DNA of 57,749 bases, from assembly GCA_002238665.1 (NCBI GenBank), contig MPMU01000003.1:1-57749 (forward strand), written 5' to 3'. The DNA is from Gammaproteobacteria bacterium bin55. GTDB taxonomy: Bacteria; Pseudomonadota; Gammaproteobacteria; Pseudomonadales; Azotimanducaceae. The notes under the pieces were generated by a model. It was not told where the DNA came from. It made no database searches and was given only the letters and a program-made list of their open reading frames with translations. Below are positions 8,820-20,000 of this stretch, piece by piece. Numbering within the stretch: the first letter of the stretch is position 1; each line of letters starts with the position of its first letter. Position numbers and translations under genes: made by a program.

Positions 8820-9143
8820 ATGACCTTTCTGGTGGGGTCTGCTTGCATTAAGTGTAAGCTGACAGACTGTGTTGAAGTTTGTCCTGTGGACTGTTTCTAC
8901 GAAGGTCCCAATATGCTCGTCATCCATCCCGACGAATGCATTGATTGTGCACTTTGCGAACCAGAGTGTCCGGTAGACGCGATCTTTCCAGAGGATGAAA
9001 TTCCCGAGGGAGACGAACCATTCTTAGAGCTCAATGCCGAACTCGCAGAAGTCTGGCCCAACATCGCTCTAAAAAAAGACCCGCCACCCGACGAAGCCGA
9101 ATGGCGGGAAGTCAAAGACAAAATTAAGTTTTTAGAGAAGTAG
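8820..9143 (+). CDS. fdxA: Seven-iron ferredoxin FdxA ([3Fe-4S][4Fe-4S])
   Basis: At 107 residues this is nearly a textbook match to the Azotobacter ferredoxin I family. The N-terminal half carries CIKC, then CVEVCPVDC and [12 protein letters not shown], the cysteine pattern for one 3Fe and one 4Fe cluster. The long acidic C-terminal extension ([12 protein letters not shown]) is also typical. It acts as a low-potential cytoplasmic electron carrier. In P. aeruginosa fdxA lies between mutS and rpoS. Here rpoS is absent, and a kinase/PLP-enzyme pair and a lipoprotein gene intervene. A GAGGAG ribosome site precedes the start. Confidence 0.96.
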   Translation: MTFLVGSACIKCKLTDCVEVCPVDCFYEGPNMLVIHPDECIDCALCEPECPVDAIFPEDEIPEGDEPFLELNAELAEVWPNIALKKDPPPDEAEWREVKDKIKFLEK

Positions 9144-9146
9144 TCG

Positions 9147-9164
9147 AAGCGAACTTTCGCTTTT
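9147..9164 (+). terminator. Probable fdxA terminator
   Basis: Just after the fdxA stop, AAGCGAA-CT-TTCGCTT forms a short stem followed by TT. The T-run is weak. It sits in the 61-base convergent gap with the LysM/LytM gene. Confidence 0.45.
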
Positions 9165-9204
9165 CGCCTAAACGTCTTTCTGTAATCCTGTGTAGACGGG
9201 ACCT

Positions 9205-10053
9205 TTAATCCGTCATCATTTCACGCGGATTGATAGTCGCCCCGTTTTTCCATACCTCAAAATAGAACTGGTCGTAAGCGTTGGCACGCGGTGCAGATGG
9301 ATTGGTTGGCTTATTGATGGTAGCTATGACCTGCCCTTTCTTGATCTGACTGTTCTCTTCTACTTGAATATCTGAGTTGAATTCATAGGCAATCACGTAC
9401 CCTTTTGGTGTCGTCGTAATCACGATGTGGCGATAGGTCCCAAGTCCCTGCTTGGCGTAGATGACCTTGCCATCGGTTACTGCACGAATTGCGGTTTCAT
9501 CCTTGAGCTGATAGGCATAGCCTCGCTTCGAAACTCCAAATTCCTGAATTGGCGTTTGATCGACTGGCCATTGCCAACCACCTGATTGCGCTCGAATTGC
9601 TGCATTTGTTGCCGGTTTTGCAGGAGATGGCGTAGCTACCTTCTGTGCACGATTGGTACTTGGAGCGGGTGCAGGTTTAGATGTGGGTGCCCGAGTTGGT
9701 TGTGTCGGGACAGCAGCTGGTTGTGTATGAGCTGGGGCTGGTACGGGCTTTGGTGGTGTAGGCCGTTGTTGTACAGCTGGTGCAGGCGGATTCTTTCTAG
9801 GAAAATAGACTACCTGTCCAACACTTAATGTATAAGGCGGCGCAAAGTTGTTGTAGACCGCAATCTCATTGACTTTGAATCCTCTAGTCGTAGAGATGCT
9901 ATAGAGTGTTTCGCCTTTTTGAACTTTATGCGGCGCGTAATCTTGAGTAGGTTGAGCGTGTGCGAGATTTGAAGGCACCTCTAAAACGCAAACAACAAGA
10001 GCTACTGTGAACGCGCTTGTTATGTACCTAAGTAATCTTCCTTTGTCTTTCAT
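9205..10053 (-). CDS. nlpD: NlpD-like LysM/LytM (degenerate M23) cell-division protein
   Basis: It has an N-terminal signal peptide (cleavage likely after AHA), one LysM domain at about 42-86 (HKVQKGETLYSIS), a Pro/Ala/Thr-rich linker (about 88-155) and a C-terminal LytM/M23 domain. The zinc-ligand histidines are missing: YEFNSD replaces the usual Y-H-N/Y-H-L region and FYFEVWKNG replaces LHFEIRRNG. It should therefore be a non-catalytic amidase activator, as known for NlpD/EnvC. Unlike E. coli NlpD there is no lipobox. Its start overlaps the popT 3' end by 26 bases. The position next to truD and fdxA fits nlpD. Confidence 0.85.
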   Translation of the reverse strand: MKDKGRLLRYITSAFTVALVVCVLEVPSNLAHAQPTQDYAPHKVQKGETLYSISTTRGFKVNEIAVYNNFAPPYTLSVGQVVYFPRKNPPAPAVQQRPTPPKPVPAPAHTQPAAVPTQPTRAPTSKPAPAPSTNRAQKVATPSPAKPATNAAIRAQSGGWQWPVDQTPIQEFGVSKRGYAYQLKDETAIRAVTDGKVIYAKQGLGTYRHIVITTTPKGYVIAYEFNSDIQVEENSQIKKGQVIATINKPTNPSAPRANAYDQFYFEVWKNGATINPREMMTD

Positions 10054-10900
10054 AGAACAGAACCGTCATCATGACTAAAAAACTTCCTGCCATAAGTGTA
10101 ATCACTCGAATGTTCTGCCACACATCAGAATCGTAATTAGGCAGAAATATTTGGTTTGATTCTTGCTGCCATGGCCAAACTTGGAGCAGACTACCTAGTA
10201 AAAGCCCGCAAAAAACCGCGACAATCTGATGTCGATGTGATTTGAGCCATCGCTTTAGATACTTTGGTACTAACAATATTGAGACGATCATGCCAAGGAT
10301 AAAAGAGCTAATCAGGTCAATTTGGAACTCTGCAAACGCATTAATCATGACTACCCAGATTCCTAGTATCAGCAACATTAGAGAACCAGAAACACCTGGA
10401 AGAATCCAAGCAGTAAAAGCAAAAAATCCACCTACAAAAATCAACCAATACGAAGGAGCGCTCTGTTCAGAGTGTCCAATGTTCAGCCAAAATATCCCAA
10501 GGGCGAAAAGCAAACCTACGACACCGTATGTCAGCAAATACCTAACGCTTGAATCTCTAGCCATCTGAACAACCGCACCTGCCATCAGTCCGAAAATAAG
10601 CGCAAGCACCTCAACTGCGTAATCGTCTAGCAGACGGTTGATCAAAAAGATCATCAGCGCTACGCCTAGAAGCATTCCAATCCCAAGCGGTAAAAGAAAC
10701 GGAAGTGCTCCTCGAATGCCTAGCCAGACATCCAATACTTCCGTTCGAGACAGCTTTTGAGGTACGCAACTGGCTATTGAATCTACCAAACGAACATAGA
10801 TTCCCGTGATGTACGCAACGGTACCACCTGAAATGCCTGGCAGAATCTCTGCGATTCCCATGAGGAATCCTTTTAGAAAAACACTGATATGAGATTTCAT
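10028..10900 (-). CDS. popT: DUF368 / PopT-type polyprenyl-phosphate transporter
   Basis: This multi-pass membrane protein begins MKSHISVFLKGFLMGIAEIL and contains the DUF368 signature PGISGGT near the N-terminus and a second, similar PGVSGS near the middle, which is the internal repeat of this family. Members have been reported to flip undecaprenyl phosphate back across the inner membrane. I prefer the ATG at 10900 because it overlaps the truD stop as ATGA. A longer start at 10936 lies inside truD. It occupies the slot where surE and pcm lie in Pseudomonas. Confidence 0.8.
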   Translation of the reverse strand: MKSHISVFLKGFLMGIAEILPGISGGTVAYITGIYVRLVDSIASCVPQKLSRTEVLDVWLGIRGALPFLLPLGIGMLLGVALMIFLINRLLDDYAVEVLALIFGLMAGAVVQMARDSSVRYLLTYGVVGLLFALGIFWLNIGHSEQSAPSYWLIFVGGFFAFTAWILPGVSGSLMLLILGIWVVMINAFAEFQIDLISSFILGMIVSILLVPKYLKRWLKSHRHQIVAVFCGLLLGSLLQVWPWQQESNQIFLPNYDSDVWQNIRVITLMAGSFLVMMTVLFYERQRKIT

Positions 10901-11874
10901 GCGAGACTTAGATTTTGCGTGACCATCCCTAGGCATTCAGGTTGCACAATTTCATGTAAAACAGTGGTTGCATAACATCCTGAGAGTAAGTCGAATTCAA
11001 GCGTTAAGTGCGATCCGTCAGTAGCAACTTTCAGGTTATCTGTTTCACAAATCAATGACCTTCGTTCTTGATTCAATCCCGACCACTCCAGGATTTCAGT
11101 GATTGGCGCATGTGAGTCCCCAATGTTCTGTTCCAGCTCACCGACCAATTCCGTAGTTTGCAGTCTCCCTCGTCCCCACAAGGGACCAGTGGGTAAATTC
11201 TCGCCACTTGGCTCACCTTCTTGCAATGAAGACCATGTATCCTGCTTAACCCGTTCTGCTAGCACAGCATTGAATAGATAGGCGCGCAAACTCGAGAGGT
11301 ATATACCCTTCAGAAATCGCTGCTTTCTACCTCTTATCCAATCCTTCTTCCGGAGTGCATTCTTGAGATTTTGCCCCTGTTTTCCAAACCTTTGCGCCCC
11401 GAAGTAGTTCGGTACCTTTCTCAGCGCATCGATGTTGGGTTCGGAGGTTACATCTCTCAACAGGATGCGAAAGTGATTGATTGCAACATCGCCTATACGT
11501 AGTTTTTTCGTGTGGTACGCTTGCTTGAGTACTCGTACACTGCCGTTAGTGAACGAACCGATTGCTTCAGTTTTCGGTAGGCGAACACTAAACCACTGTC
11601 TACATACCGCGTGACGATCTTTCATTCCCGCGTAGCCGACATCTACTAGCGGTACTTGGTAAATCCGGGCTAAGTCAGTTTGTACGTCGCGTGTATTGGT
11701 GTTGGTTTTCTCAATGTACAGGTACAGGTGTTCACCTTCTCCAGATAGTTCAAATCCCAGAGATTCTTCAACGCAGAAATCGTCAGGTTGCTGCTTAAAT
11801 TTCGCTCGAATTAGAGGTGCAGAAGAGGCGCGAATCCAATCTTCGCTCCAAACATACTGATCTTGAGAGATCAC
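10897..11874 (-). CDS. truD: tRNA pseudouridine(13) synthase TruD
   Basis: TruD converts U13 of tRNA-Glu to pseudouridine. The family motif GYAGMKDRHAVCRQWFSV holds the catalytic aspartate, and NYFGAQRFG and the N-terminal FKQQPDDFCVEE are also diagnostic. The length is 325 residues, slightly short of the E. coli protein. It starts 8 bases after the eno stop, directly replacing the usual ftsB-ispD-ispF interval. Confidence 0.95.
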   Translation of the reverse strand: MISQDQYVWSEDWIRASSAPLIRAKFKQQPDDFCVEESLGFELSGEGEHLYLYIEKTNTNTRDVQTDLARIYQVPLVDVGYAGMKDRHAVCRQWFSVRLPKTEAIGSFTNGSVRVLKQAYHTKKLRIGDVAINHFRILLRDVTSEPNIDALRKVPNYFGAQRFGKQGQNLKNALRKKDWIRGRKQRFLKGIYLSSLRAYLFNAVLAERVKQDTWSSLQEGEPSGENLPTGPLWGRGRLQTTELVGELEQNIGDSHAPITEILEWSGLNQERRSLICETDNLKVATDGSHLTLEFDLLSGCYATTVLHEIVQPECLGMVTQNLSLA

Positions 11875-11882
11875 GTAGCACT

Positions 11883-13154
11883 CTACGATCCTGCATACAC
11901 AGGATTTTCTAGCTCCTGATTGATCTGGAGGAGTCGGTTGTATTTCGCAACGCGTTCGGAACGACTCATTGAACCAGTCTTGATTTGACCAGCGCTGGTG
12001 CCTACCGCCAAGTCTGCGATAGTAGTGTCTTCTGTATCACCAGATCGGTGAGAAATTACTGTACCTAGGCCATGAGACTGAGCTATTTGAATGACCTCTA
12101 AAGTCTCCGATAAAGTACCAATCTGGTTTAACTTAATCAGAATCGCATTAGCCCACCCATCTGCTATCCCACGATTCAACAATCCAGGATTGGTGACAAA
12201 CAAATCATCTCCCACCAGCTGCATTTTCGATCCCAAAGCTTGATTTAGCTTCTTCCAGCCTTCGTAGTCAGATTCATGAATCCCATCCTCAATCGAGGTT
12301 ATGGCTGGAAACTGACTTGAAATTTCTTCCATCTCGTCGATCCACTCTTCACGGGTGAGAGTCCTATTCTGGGATTCCAGTCGATAGTGACCATCCACAA
12401 AGAACTCCGTAGCGGCGCAGTCCAAGGCTAGATTGATTTTCTCACCTAATTGCCAACCACTGCGTTCGATGGCAGTAATTAAGAGTTCAATAGCTTCAAT
12501 ATCCGAGCTCAAGTCAGGTGCAAACCCACCTTCATCTCCGACAGCGGTGGAAATGCCTTTCGAAGCGAGATTCTGCTTGAGTGTGTAAAAAATCTCCGCA
12601 GCAGCTTGAACCGCTGTCGAAAAATCTTCTACTCCTGAAGGCACAACCATAAATTCTTGAATATCTACGTTGTTGTTCGCATGTGCTCCACCATTCAATA
12701 CATTAAGCATGGGCACAGGTAGCGTCATCGGCGGGTTCCCGACCAAATCATTGATGTGTCGATACAGAGAAAGACCTTTACTTGCCGCAGCCGCATGAGC
12801 GTTTGCCAGAGAGACACCCAGGATGGCATTCGCGCCCAATCGAGCCTTGTTGGGTGTTCCATCCAGATCGCACAGTGTTTTGTCAATCTCGGCTTGGTCC
12901 TCAACCGATTTACCAACTAGCGCACCTTTGATCTCTTGAGTGATACCTTGTAGAGCTTTGCGGACACCGCGTCCTTGAAATCGACCGGCATCCCCATCTC
13001 TCATCTCGACTGCTTCCAAACTTCCTACCGAAGCACCCGAAGGGACTAAAGCCGAGCTCTTATGACCATCGCTGGTCGTTACTGCGGCGAGGATCGTTGG
13101 ATTTCCACGTGAGTCAAAAGCTTCAATCCCATTGACATCGACAATCCGGCTCAT
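11883..13154 (-). CDS. eno: Enolase
   Basis: Enolase interconverts 2-phosphoglycerate and phosphoenolpyruvate. [21 protein letters not shown] and SHRSGDTED contain the metal ligands and catalytic lysines. The N-terminal loop reads [10 protein letters not shown] where most enolases have SGASTGxxEA, a small deviation. The length of 423 residues is normal. It overlaps kdsA by four bases (ATGA), indicating coupling. ftsB, which usually follows eno in this class, is absent. Confidence 0.96.
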   Translation of the reverse strand: MSRIVDVNGIEAFDSRGNPTILAAVTTSDGHKSSALVPSGASVGSLEAVEMRDGDAGRFQGRGVRKALQGITQEIKGALVGKSVEDQAEIDKTLCDLDGTPNKARLGANAILGVSLANAHAAAASKGLSLYRHINDLVGNPPMTLPVPMLNVLNGGAHANNNVDIQEFMVVPSGVEDFSTAVQAAAEIFYTLKQNLASKGISTAVGDEGGFAPDLSSDIEAIELLITAIERSGWQLGEKINLALDCAATEFFVDGHYRLESQNRTLTREEWIDEMEEISSQFPAITSIEDGIHESDYEGWKKLNQALGSKMQLVGDDLFVTNPGLLNRGIADGWANAILIKLNQIGTLSETLEVIQIAQSHGLGTVISHRSGDTEDTTIADLAVGTSAGQIKTGSMSRSERVAKYNRLLQINQELENPVYAGS

Positions 13155-13987
13155 TCGATTTGATCTTCGAGATATGGGTGTCTTTTGACCACCTCATCCA
13201 GTTCTAGGAGTTCTTCCAGCAAAGGTTCCATTAAGTGCAGTGGCCAGGCGTTCGGACCGTCTGATTTAGCTTCAGCGGGATTGGGATGTGTTTCCATGAA
13301 CAACCCATCGACTCCCGCTCCCACCGCAGCTCTGGCGAGAACCGGTACCATCTCTCGTTGCCCGCCACTTTTGTTGCCAAGCCCACCTGGCATCTGTACG
13401 GAATGAGTCGCATCAAAGACAACCGGACACTCAGTCGATCGCATGGTTGCGAGTGAGCGCATATCTGAGACCAGGTTGTTGTAACCAAAGGACGCTCCCC
13501 GTTCACATACCAAAATCTTTTCGTTGCCGGTCGCCTTGGCTTTGTCAACGACGTTCACCATATCAGCAGGCGCTAGGAATTGACCTTTCTTGATATTCAC
13601 CGGAAGATTCTGTAAGCACACCTGAGTAATAAAGTCTGTCTGTCGACACAAAAAAGCAGGAGTTTGCAGCATGGAAACCACATCGCTCACTTCATTGAGG
13701 GGTGTGTATTCATGCACATCTGTGATCACGCCCACATCCAATTTCTTTTTAACGTCGTCGAGAATCGCGAGTCCCTCGTCCATCCCTAGTCCACGATAAC
13801 TACTGATTGACGACCGGTTTGCCTTGTCGAATGAACTCTTAAAAACAAAGCCAATACCCAGTCGACTGGTAATCTCTTTAAGCCGGCCAGCGGTATCCTG
13901 AGCAAGTTCGTTGCTTTCAATCACACATGGACCGGCGATCAGGAAAACAGGCTTTTGATGACCGATTTCAAATCCACACAATTCCAT
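13151..13987 (-). CDS. kdsA: 3-deoxy-D-manno-octulosonate 8-phosphate synthase
   Basis: KdsA condenses phosphoenolpyruvate with arabinose 5-phosphate to make KDO-8-P for the lipopolysaccharide core. The motifs [21 protein letters not shown] and [12 protein letters not shown] are typical. The length of 278 residues is normal. It is co-directional with pyrG (10 bases upstream) and coupled to eno. Confidence 0.97.
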   Translation of the reverse strand: MELCGFEIGHQKPVFLIAGPCVIESNELAQDTAGRLKEITSRLGIGFVFKSSFDKANRSSISSYRGLGMDEGLAILDDVKKKLDVGVITDVHEYTPLNEVSDVVSMLQTPAFLCRQTDFITQVCLQNLPVNIKKGQFLAPADMVNVVDKAKATGNEKILVCERGASFGYNNLVSDMRSLATMRSTECPVVFDATHSVQMPGGLGNKSGGQREMVPVLARAAVGAGVDGLFMETHPNPAEAKSDGPNAWPLHLMEPLLEELLELDEVVKRHPYLEDQIE

Positions 13988-13997
13988 ATACGTTTCT

Positions 13998-15629
13998 CTA
14001 GTTAATGCTTGCAGCTTCTATGAAACTACGGAAAATCGGGTGGGCACCGTACATCGTCGAACTAAATTCAGGATGGAACTGACAAGCTAGGAACCAACGA
14101 AGATTGGGCAACTCGATCATTTCAATCAGATTCTGATCTTTACTCACACCAGTGAACCTCATACCTTTCTCTGCAAAGTGTTCTCGGTAACGGTTGTTGA
14201 CCTCGTAACGATGTCGATGTCGTTCTGAAACTGTGGACTTGCCGTAGACCCGGAACGCTAGTGAATCTTTTTCGATCTTGCAATCCTGCAAGCCTAGACG
14301 CATCGTACCACCAAGGTCAGATTTATGGTCTCGTATAGCAAGTTCCCCATCGCGCTCTTCCCACTCTTCTGCTAATGCGATCACCGGCTGCGGTGTGTCT
14401 GGGTCGATTTCGGCAGAGTTTGCTTGTTCCCACTGAAGCACGTTACGTGCAAACTCAATCATTGCAACCTGTAATCCATAGCAAATGCCTAGATACGGGC
14501 GGTTATTTTCGCGTGCAAATCTTGCCGCCTTGATTTTGCCTTCCAGGCCTCTCTGACCAAAACCTCCAGGTACGAGAATCGCGTCAAGAGTTTCCAATTG
14601 GCCCGCGCCATTGACCTCTAATTCCTCTGCTTTTATGGGTATAACTTCGACTTTGGTTTCTGTTTCGAGTCCTGCATGAGTGATCGCCTCAAGTAAGGAT
14701 TTGTAGGCATCTGTTGACTCTACATATTTTCCAACCAAGCCAATTTGCGTACTGCGAGTGAATTTCTCGGCGTTGCGTACGCGAGACTTCCAGTCCTGTA
14801 GCTCCGCTTTCGGACAATCAATGTTGAATTTGCGGAGTATGAGGTCGTCGAGCCCCTGATCGTTCAATAATTGTGGTACTAAATAGATTGAATCCACATC
14901 GACTAACGAAACTACACCAGCTATGTCGACATCTGTGAATAGCGCGATCTTGTCCCGCATCGTTGACGGCATTTCTTCCGGACCGCACCGACAAAGCAGA
15001 ATGTCGGGCTGGAGACCTATTGACCGAAGCTCTTTAACTGAATGTTGCGTCGGTTTCGTCTTGACTTCCCCCGTAGAAAGTCTCGGAATCAGCGTCAAGT
15101 GCACATAGAGCACGTTTGCAGACCCTTCCTCTATGCGAATCTGACGAATCGCTTCTAAGAAAGGTTGCGATTCAATATCGCCTACAGTACCCCCGGTCTC
15201 GACGATGACAATATCGTAAGGCTTATCGTGGTCATCTCTTTGGTTCGCGCGAATTCGAGATTTGATTTCGTCGGTAATATGAGGTATGACTTGAACCGTC
15301 TGTCCACCAAACTCACCTCGCCGTTCTTGACGTATAACGGCTTCGTACACGCTCCCTGCGGTAAAGTTATTCGACCTTCGCATGCGGAGATTGGTCATCC
15401 GTTCGTAATGACCTAAATCCAGGTCAGTTTCAGCACCATCCTCTGTAACATAGACCTCTCCATGTTGCTCTGGATTCATTGTTCCTGGGTCCAAGTTGAT
15501 GTACGGATCCATCTTGACAATGTTCACTCGCAGGTTGCGAGCGAGGAGAATAGCCGCTAAAGACGCCGTGGCGACACCTTTGCCTAGACCAGAGACCACA
15601 CCGCCGGTGACAAAGACGTATCGGGTCAA
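13998..15629 (-). CDS. pyrG: CTP synthase
   Basis: PyrG aminates UTP to CTP using glutamine. The N-terminal synthetase domain shows [16 protein letters not shown] and HYERM. The C-terminal class I glutaminase has GGFGQRG, the cysteine in YLGICYGLQ and the His-Glu pair in FHPEFSS. The length of 543 residues is normal. It is in the conserved kdsA-pyrG-tilS order and 69 bases downstream of tilS. Confidence 0.97.
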   Translation of the reverse strand: MTRYVFVTGGVVSGLGKGVATASLAAILLARNLRVNIVKMDPYINLDPGTMNPEQHGEVYVTEDGAETDLDLGHYERMTNLRMRRSNNFTAGSVYEAVIRQERRGEFGGQTVQVIPHITDEIKSRIRANQRDDHDKPYDIVIVETGGTVGDIESQPFLEAIRQIRIEEGSANVLYVHLTLIPRLSTGEVKTKPTQHSVKELRSIGLQPDILLCRCGPEEMPSTMRDKIALFTDVDIAGVVSLVDVDSIYLVPQLLNDQGLDDLILRKFNIDCPKAELQDWKSRVRNAEKFTRSTQIGLVGKYVESTDAYKSLLEAITHAGLETETKVEVIPIKAEELEVNGAGQLETLDAILVPGGFGQRGLEGKIKAARFARENNRPYLGICYGLQVAMIEFARNVLQWEQANSAEIDPDTPQPVIALAEEWEERDGELAIRDHKSDLGGTMRLGLQDCKIEKDSLAFRVYGKSTVSERHRHRYEVNNRYREHFAEKGMRFTGVSKDQNLIEMIELPNLRWFLACQFHPEFSSTMYGAHPIFRSFIEAASIN

Positions 15630-15698
15630 TCTAGAACCTTAGAAAGCAGCTGCGAGGAATGGGTGGGATCGGATGTTGAGATTTTAGTGCCTACTCTT

Positions 15699-16940
15699 TC
15701 ATCGGCTGAAATCATCGCCAAAATTTCTGGGTTTCCAGCTAGGTAGCCATCCGCACTTGTCTGGCGTCCAAAATTGATCTGCGATAGCAACGTTCGGTAC
15801 ACAAGCAATTTCATTCCCAGAATAGAGAATAGGCCATGTACTGCGTTGCCATGGAGGGATTCTCGCCGCTTGCATCAGTGACTTGACTTTTTTCTTTTGC
15901 CTTCGATACCTAATGGTTTCTCCACCTATTCTCTGGCCTAGCCGAAGCGGAGTGTCTTCGACCAAACCTGGACCTCTATGCCAAGTTAGACACCCGAAGT
16001 CTCCACTCATGTCTGTACCGATCGATAGAGTCCTTGCTTCTGGCGTAGCACTTTTACGCACAATGTGAAACTGTCCCCGAAATCTTCGTATGGAAAGCCC
16101 GTTGTACAGATTTACGTTGACCTGTGCATCGTCACGCGCTAACTGCTGACTGGCAATTTCGACTATGGATTTGTCTGTTGGGAACAGACCTGCTCTATGC
16201 AACCAAGACTTGATTTGCACCGGCGATATACGCCCTCGTGTAAGGTCCAATGGTTGGTATTCGTAGCCAGTCAGAAATACGTCGGGAAACCGGCGTAGGT
16301 TTCTCTCCAATCCAGGGAACTTCGAGCGCAATGCAGGTGTTAAGCCGTGACGAATCCAATTGCGATCGAATGATTGATCCTGATTGCTCTCATCCTCAAT
16401 CCACCGCCATCTTTTCGCTTCCGCTATTTCTTTTAGATCTTCTTTGGTGAACCCCAGCAGTGGGCGTAATAACCATCCTCTACCAAACGGTCGGCATTTC
16501 GGAATACCAATATGAGCTCGACCGGTGAGGAATTGCCAAAGGACTGTTTCAGAGAAATCATCTGCATGGTGCGCCGTGACAACAATGTCCCTATCTTGCA
16601 TCCATTGCTCAAACACCTTTAGGCGTTGTTTGCGTGCACGTAGCTCAGTATTACCATCACCAACATCTAAACTCGCCACAGCAAACGACACTCCGAGTTC
16701 ACTCGTGACCTCGGCACAATGCATTTCCCACTCGGCTGCGTTCGGACTCAATCCGTGATTGACGTGTACCGCGAGACAGTGCGACGGGGACATGTACCTA
16801 ATACATAGATTGAGCAGTACTGTTGAGTCCAACCCACCACTAAAACCGATGACAAACTTGGAATCAGGACCAGCGGGAAGTTTGGCTATATCGGCATCTA
16901 GCTCGCTTATCAGCAGGCCTAGAAGATCTCTCTCAGACAT
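15699..16940 (-). CDS. tilS: tRNA(Ile)-lysidine synthase
   Basis: TilS modifies C34 of the tRNA-Ile that reads AUA. The PP-loop ATPase motif SGGLDS is at 34-39, followed by HVNHGLSP and TAHHADDFSETVLW, all diagnostic. The C-terminal part holds the extra tRNA-binding domains. The length of 413 residues is normal. Upstream is dnaE with a 63-base gap. accA, which usually lies between them, is missing. Confidence 0.93.
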   Translation of the reverse strand: MSERDLLGLLISELDADIAKLPAGPDSKFVIGFSGGLDSTVLLNLCIRYMSPSHCLAVHVNHGLSPNAAEWEMHCAEVTSELGVSFAVASLDVGDGNTELRARKQRLKVFEQWMQDRDIVVTAHHADDFSETVLWQFLTGRAHIGIPKCRPFGRGWLLRPLLGFTKEDLKEIAEAKRWRWIEDESNQDQSFDRNWIRHGLTPALRSKFPGLERNLRRFPDVFLTGYEYQPLDLTRGRISPVQIKSWLHRAGLFPTDKSIVEIASQQLARDDAQVNVNLYNGLSIRRFRGQFHIVRKSATPEARTLSIGTDMSGDFGCLTWHRGPGLVEDTPLRLGQRIGGETIRYRRQKKKVKSLMQAARIPPWQRSTWPILYSGNEIACVPNVAIADQFWTPDKCGWLPSWKPRNFGDDFSR

Positions 16941-17003
16941 GCGTCGTTACTGAGTAAACATCGGTCGCATATTGCTTCAGAAAAGAGCTTGGGGCAAGAA
17001 TTT

Positions 17004-20000
17004 TTAACTGCTCGATTTGTAATCAACCCAAACGGCGTGGGGACTCAATATTTGAGCGAGCTCAGACAGCAACCCATCGGACATTGAAACCTTCCAATCA
17101 GCTCCAGCTTTCAGCTCATACTGCTGTTCATCTGTTTCAATGACGAAGGAAAAACCTTTCTTACCTTTGTGCTGTTGCAAAAGATCAGCAACTGCTGAGA
17201 ATTTATCACAACTATCTCCATTGAACCGGACATTTAGTTGCTTACCCCACTTATCCCGGGCTTCTTCAAGAGAAAGCAACTTTCTGCCATTGACACGAAG
17301 TCGACCGTTATTACCGTTGCTTACCTGACATTCAACGACAGCATAATCCAATTCGTTCAATCTCGACTCCGTCTCATCCACATTGTCAAAAAAAGCTACA
17401 TCGCAATTTGCTGCACCATCCTGTAGTGTTGATCTCAGCATTACATTGCCGTTATTCGTCACCACACGGTTGACTTTCACCACTTTTCCGGCGATTCGAG
17501 TGCGCGTACGCCCATTGGTCGGTTTTAAATCTGAAAGGGGATAGTCGGAAATATGTCGACACTCTTCAGAGAAATGATCAGACAAACTGACAGTGAACGT
17601 AAAACTCAAGAGTTTGTTTTCTGTAGAGGCAAGCTCTTCCCAACTCAGGGGTACGACAGATTTGAGGTCAAGTGTCGGAGTCGCTTGATCCTCACCAAAC
17701 AATCCAACCACTCCATTGGCCTTTTGTTTCACCTTTTCTTTTTCGGAGCGCAACCCGAGATTACAACTCTCAATTAGCCAAGCTCTTCCTAAGCAGACAT
17801 CACAGGACTGAGGGTATAACTCATCTAATGCGCCACATTGGATCATTTTTTCAACGACAGATTCGTTGACTTTCTCGAGACTGACACGACTGCAGAAATC
17901 CGCCACATCCTTGTAATCACCGTTCTTTCGTTCTTCAACAATTCCTCTAGCCAGGTCCTCTCCAATACCTTTAATAGTTGCTAGACCAAAACGAATTTTT
18001 CCTTGTTCAGTTGTGAACAGCACGCCACTCTTGTTTACCGACGGTGGCAATATTCGGACATTCACGCGATCCAATTCTCGAAACAAGGAAGCCATTTTGT
18101 TCGCGTCGCTACTGTCAAATTCCGTGGACATGTAAGCTGCCATGTACTCACTGAAAAAATTTGCTTTTAGGTACGCTGTTTGATATGCGACCAACGCGTA
18201 TGACATCGCGTGTGCTCGAGGAAAGGCGTACTCTGCAAATACCTCAATCCTGTGGAACACTTCGTTCGCGATTTGCTCTGAGACTCCTTTTTCTTTCGCC
18301 CCAGAAATGAACTCAGCTTTCGTTTCCTGCATTTTTGCACTGTCTTTTTTGCCCATGGCACGACGTAAGAGGTCAGCTTTACCAAGCGTAAACCCCGCTA
18401 GAGCGCGACTCACGTTCATGACATCCTCTTGATAGACCATCTCGCCGTAGGTCTTGTCAAGCACGGGCTCCAGCAGTGGATGTGGATATATAACCTCTTG
18501 GATGCCTTTCTTTCGATCGCCATAGGATTCGATTGCATTATTCGCCATCGGGCCCGGTCGATAGAGCGCGTTGAGGACACCTAGGTCTTCCAATCTGTCA
18601 GGTTGCAATCTTCGGATCGTGTTCCGCATACCTTCGGATTCAAGCTGGAACACACCGTCCGTGTGAGCGTTTTGGATGAGATCAAAAGTGGTGGTATCGT
18701 CTAATGGCAAGGTATCTAAGTGCACATGTTCATCGGGACTGCGAGACTCGTTAATAGCGGCAAGCGCCCAATCCATAACTGTGAGTGTCTTTAAGCCAAG
18801 AAAGTCAAACTTGACTAAACCAACTGCCTCGAGATCGTCTTTGTCGAGTTGAGCGATCGCGACACCATCGCTGTGCTCCGTATAGAAGGGAACGTAGTCT
18901 TCCAATGGTCCGGGTGCGATTACGACTCCACCTGCATGTTTACCTAAGCCGCGAATCATGCCTTCAATCTGCACTGCTAGATCCATTGCGTCCTGATATT
19001 CAGGGTCTTCGGCGATGAGAGCTTTGAGAGGCTCATTTTCTCTTAAGTGCTCTGCCAAAGTCTGCTTGTTGATCGGCGGTATACACTCTGCCAATCGCGA
19101 TCCTTCGTGGGGCTTCATTGCCAGATGCCTGAATGCATCGTGAATGACTGAACGAGCTCCTAACGAGTTAAAGGTCACTATCAGACCTACACGATCACGT
19201 CCGAATAAGTCGATGATGTAGTTAATGACTTCGCCACGTCGTTGCTGGCAAATATCAATATCAAAATCAGGTAATGACACTCGATCAGGATTTAGAAATC
19301 GCTCAAAAAGCAGGTCTAACTCAAGAGGATCCAGCATGGTAATGTCAAGTAGGAGCGCAACCAGTGACCCTCCCCCAGAACCTCGACCGGGGCCGACCGG
19401 AATTTTTTGTTCCTTCGCCCAAACCACGATTTGGTGAACAATGAGAAAATAGTCCGCAAAACCCATCGAATTTATCGTCGCGAGCTCCGACTCTAATCGC
19501 TCACGGTATGCGCTTTCTGGAAACTGTAGGTTGTCCCCTTTTTGCTCAATGTACTCACTCAACGCTACCTTTACTTTCTCAGTTAAAACGTTTTCTGCAG
19601 AATCTTCGAGATCAGTCAGTTTCGGCAGATGCACCTCTCCTGTAGGAAGAATGAGATTACATCGCTTGGCTACCTCAACAGCATTGGCGAGCGCATCTGG
19701 CAGGTCCGCAAATACTTGCTGCATTTCTTCTGAGGAGCGGAGGTACTGCTGATCAGAGTACTTTTCTCGCCATTTATCGTCCTTTCTTAAGACAGGATTC
19801 CCTATGCTAATGCGCGCCCCGTGTGCTTCATGCTGATCTGCTTTGATCATGCACACGTCGTTGGTTGCTATCAGAGGTATTCCGAGTTCGTCAGCCAACA
19901 ACACTGCCAAATGGTTGTACCGAGTTTCATCGCGTCTGCCAGTTCGTGAAACTTCGAGATAGAACCGATCCCCAAACGCCTCCTTATATCTGAGTGCGGC

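Noticed and set aside
10901-10936. Longer start for the DUF368 protein
   Set aside because: The extra 12 residues are polar and lie within truD. The ATGA overlap at 10900 is the better start.
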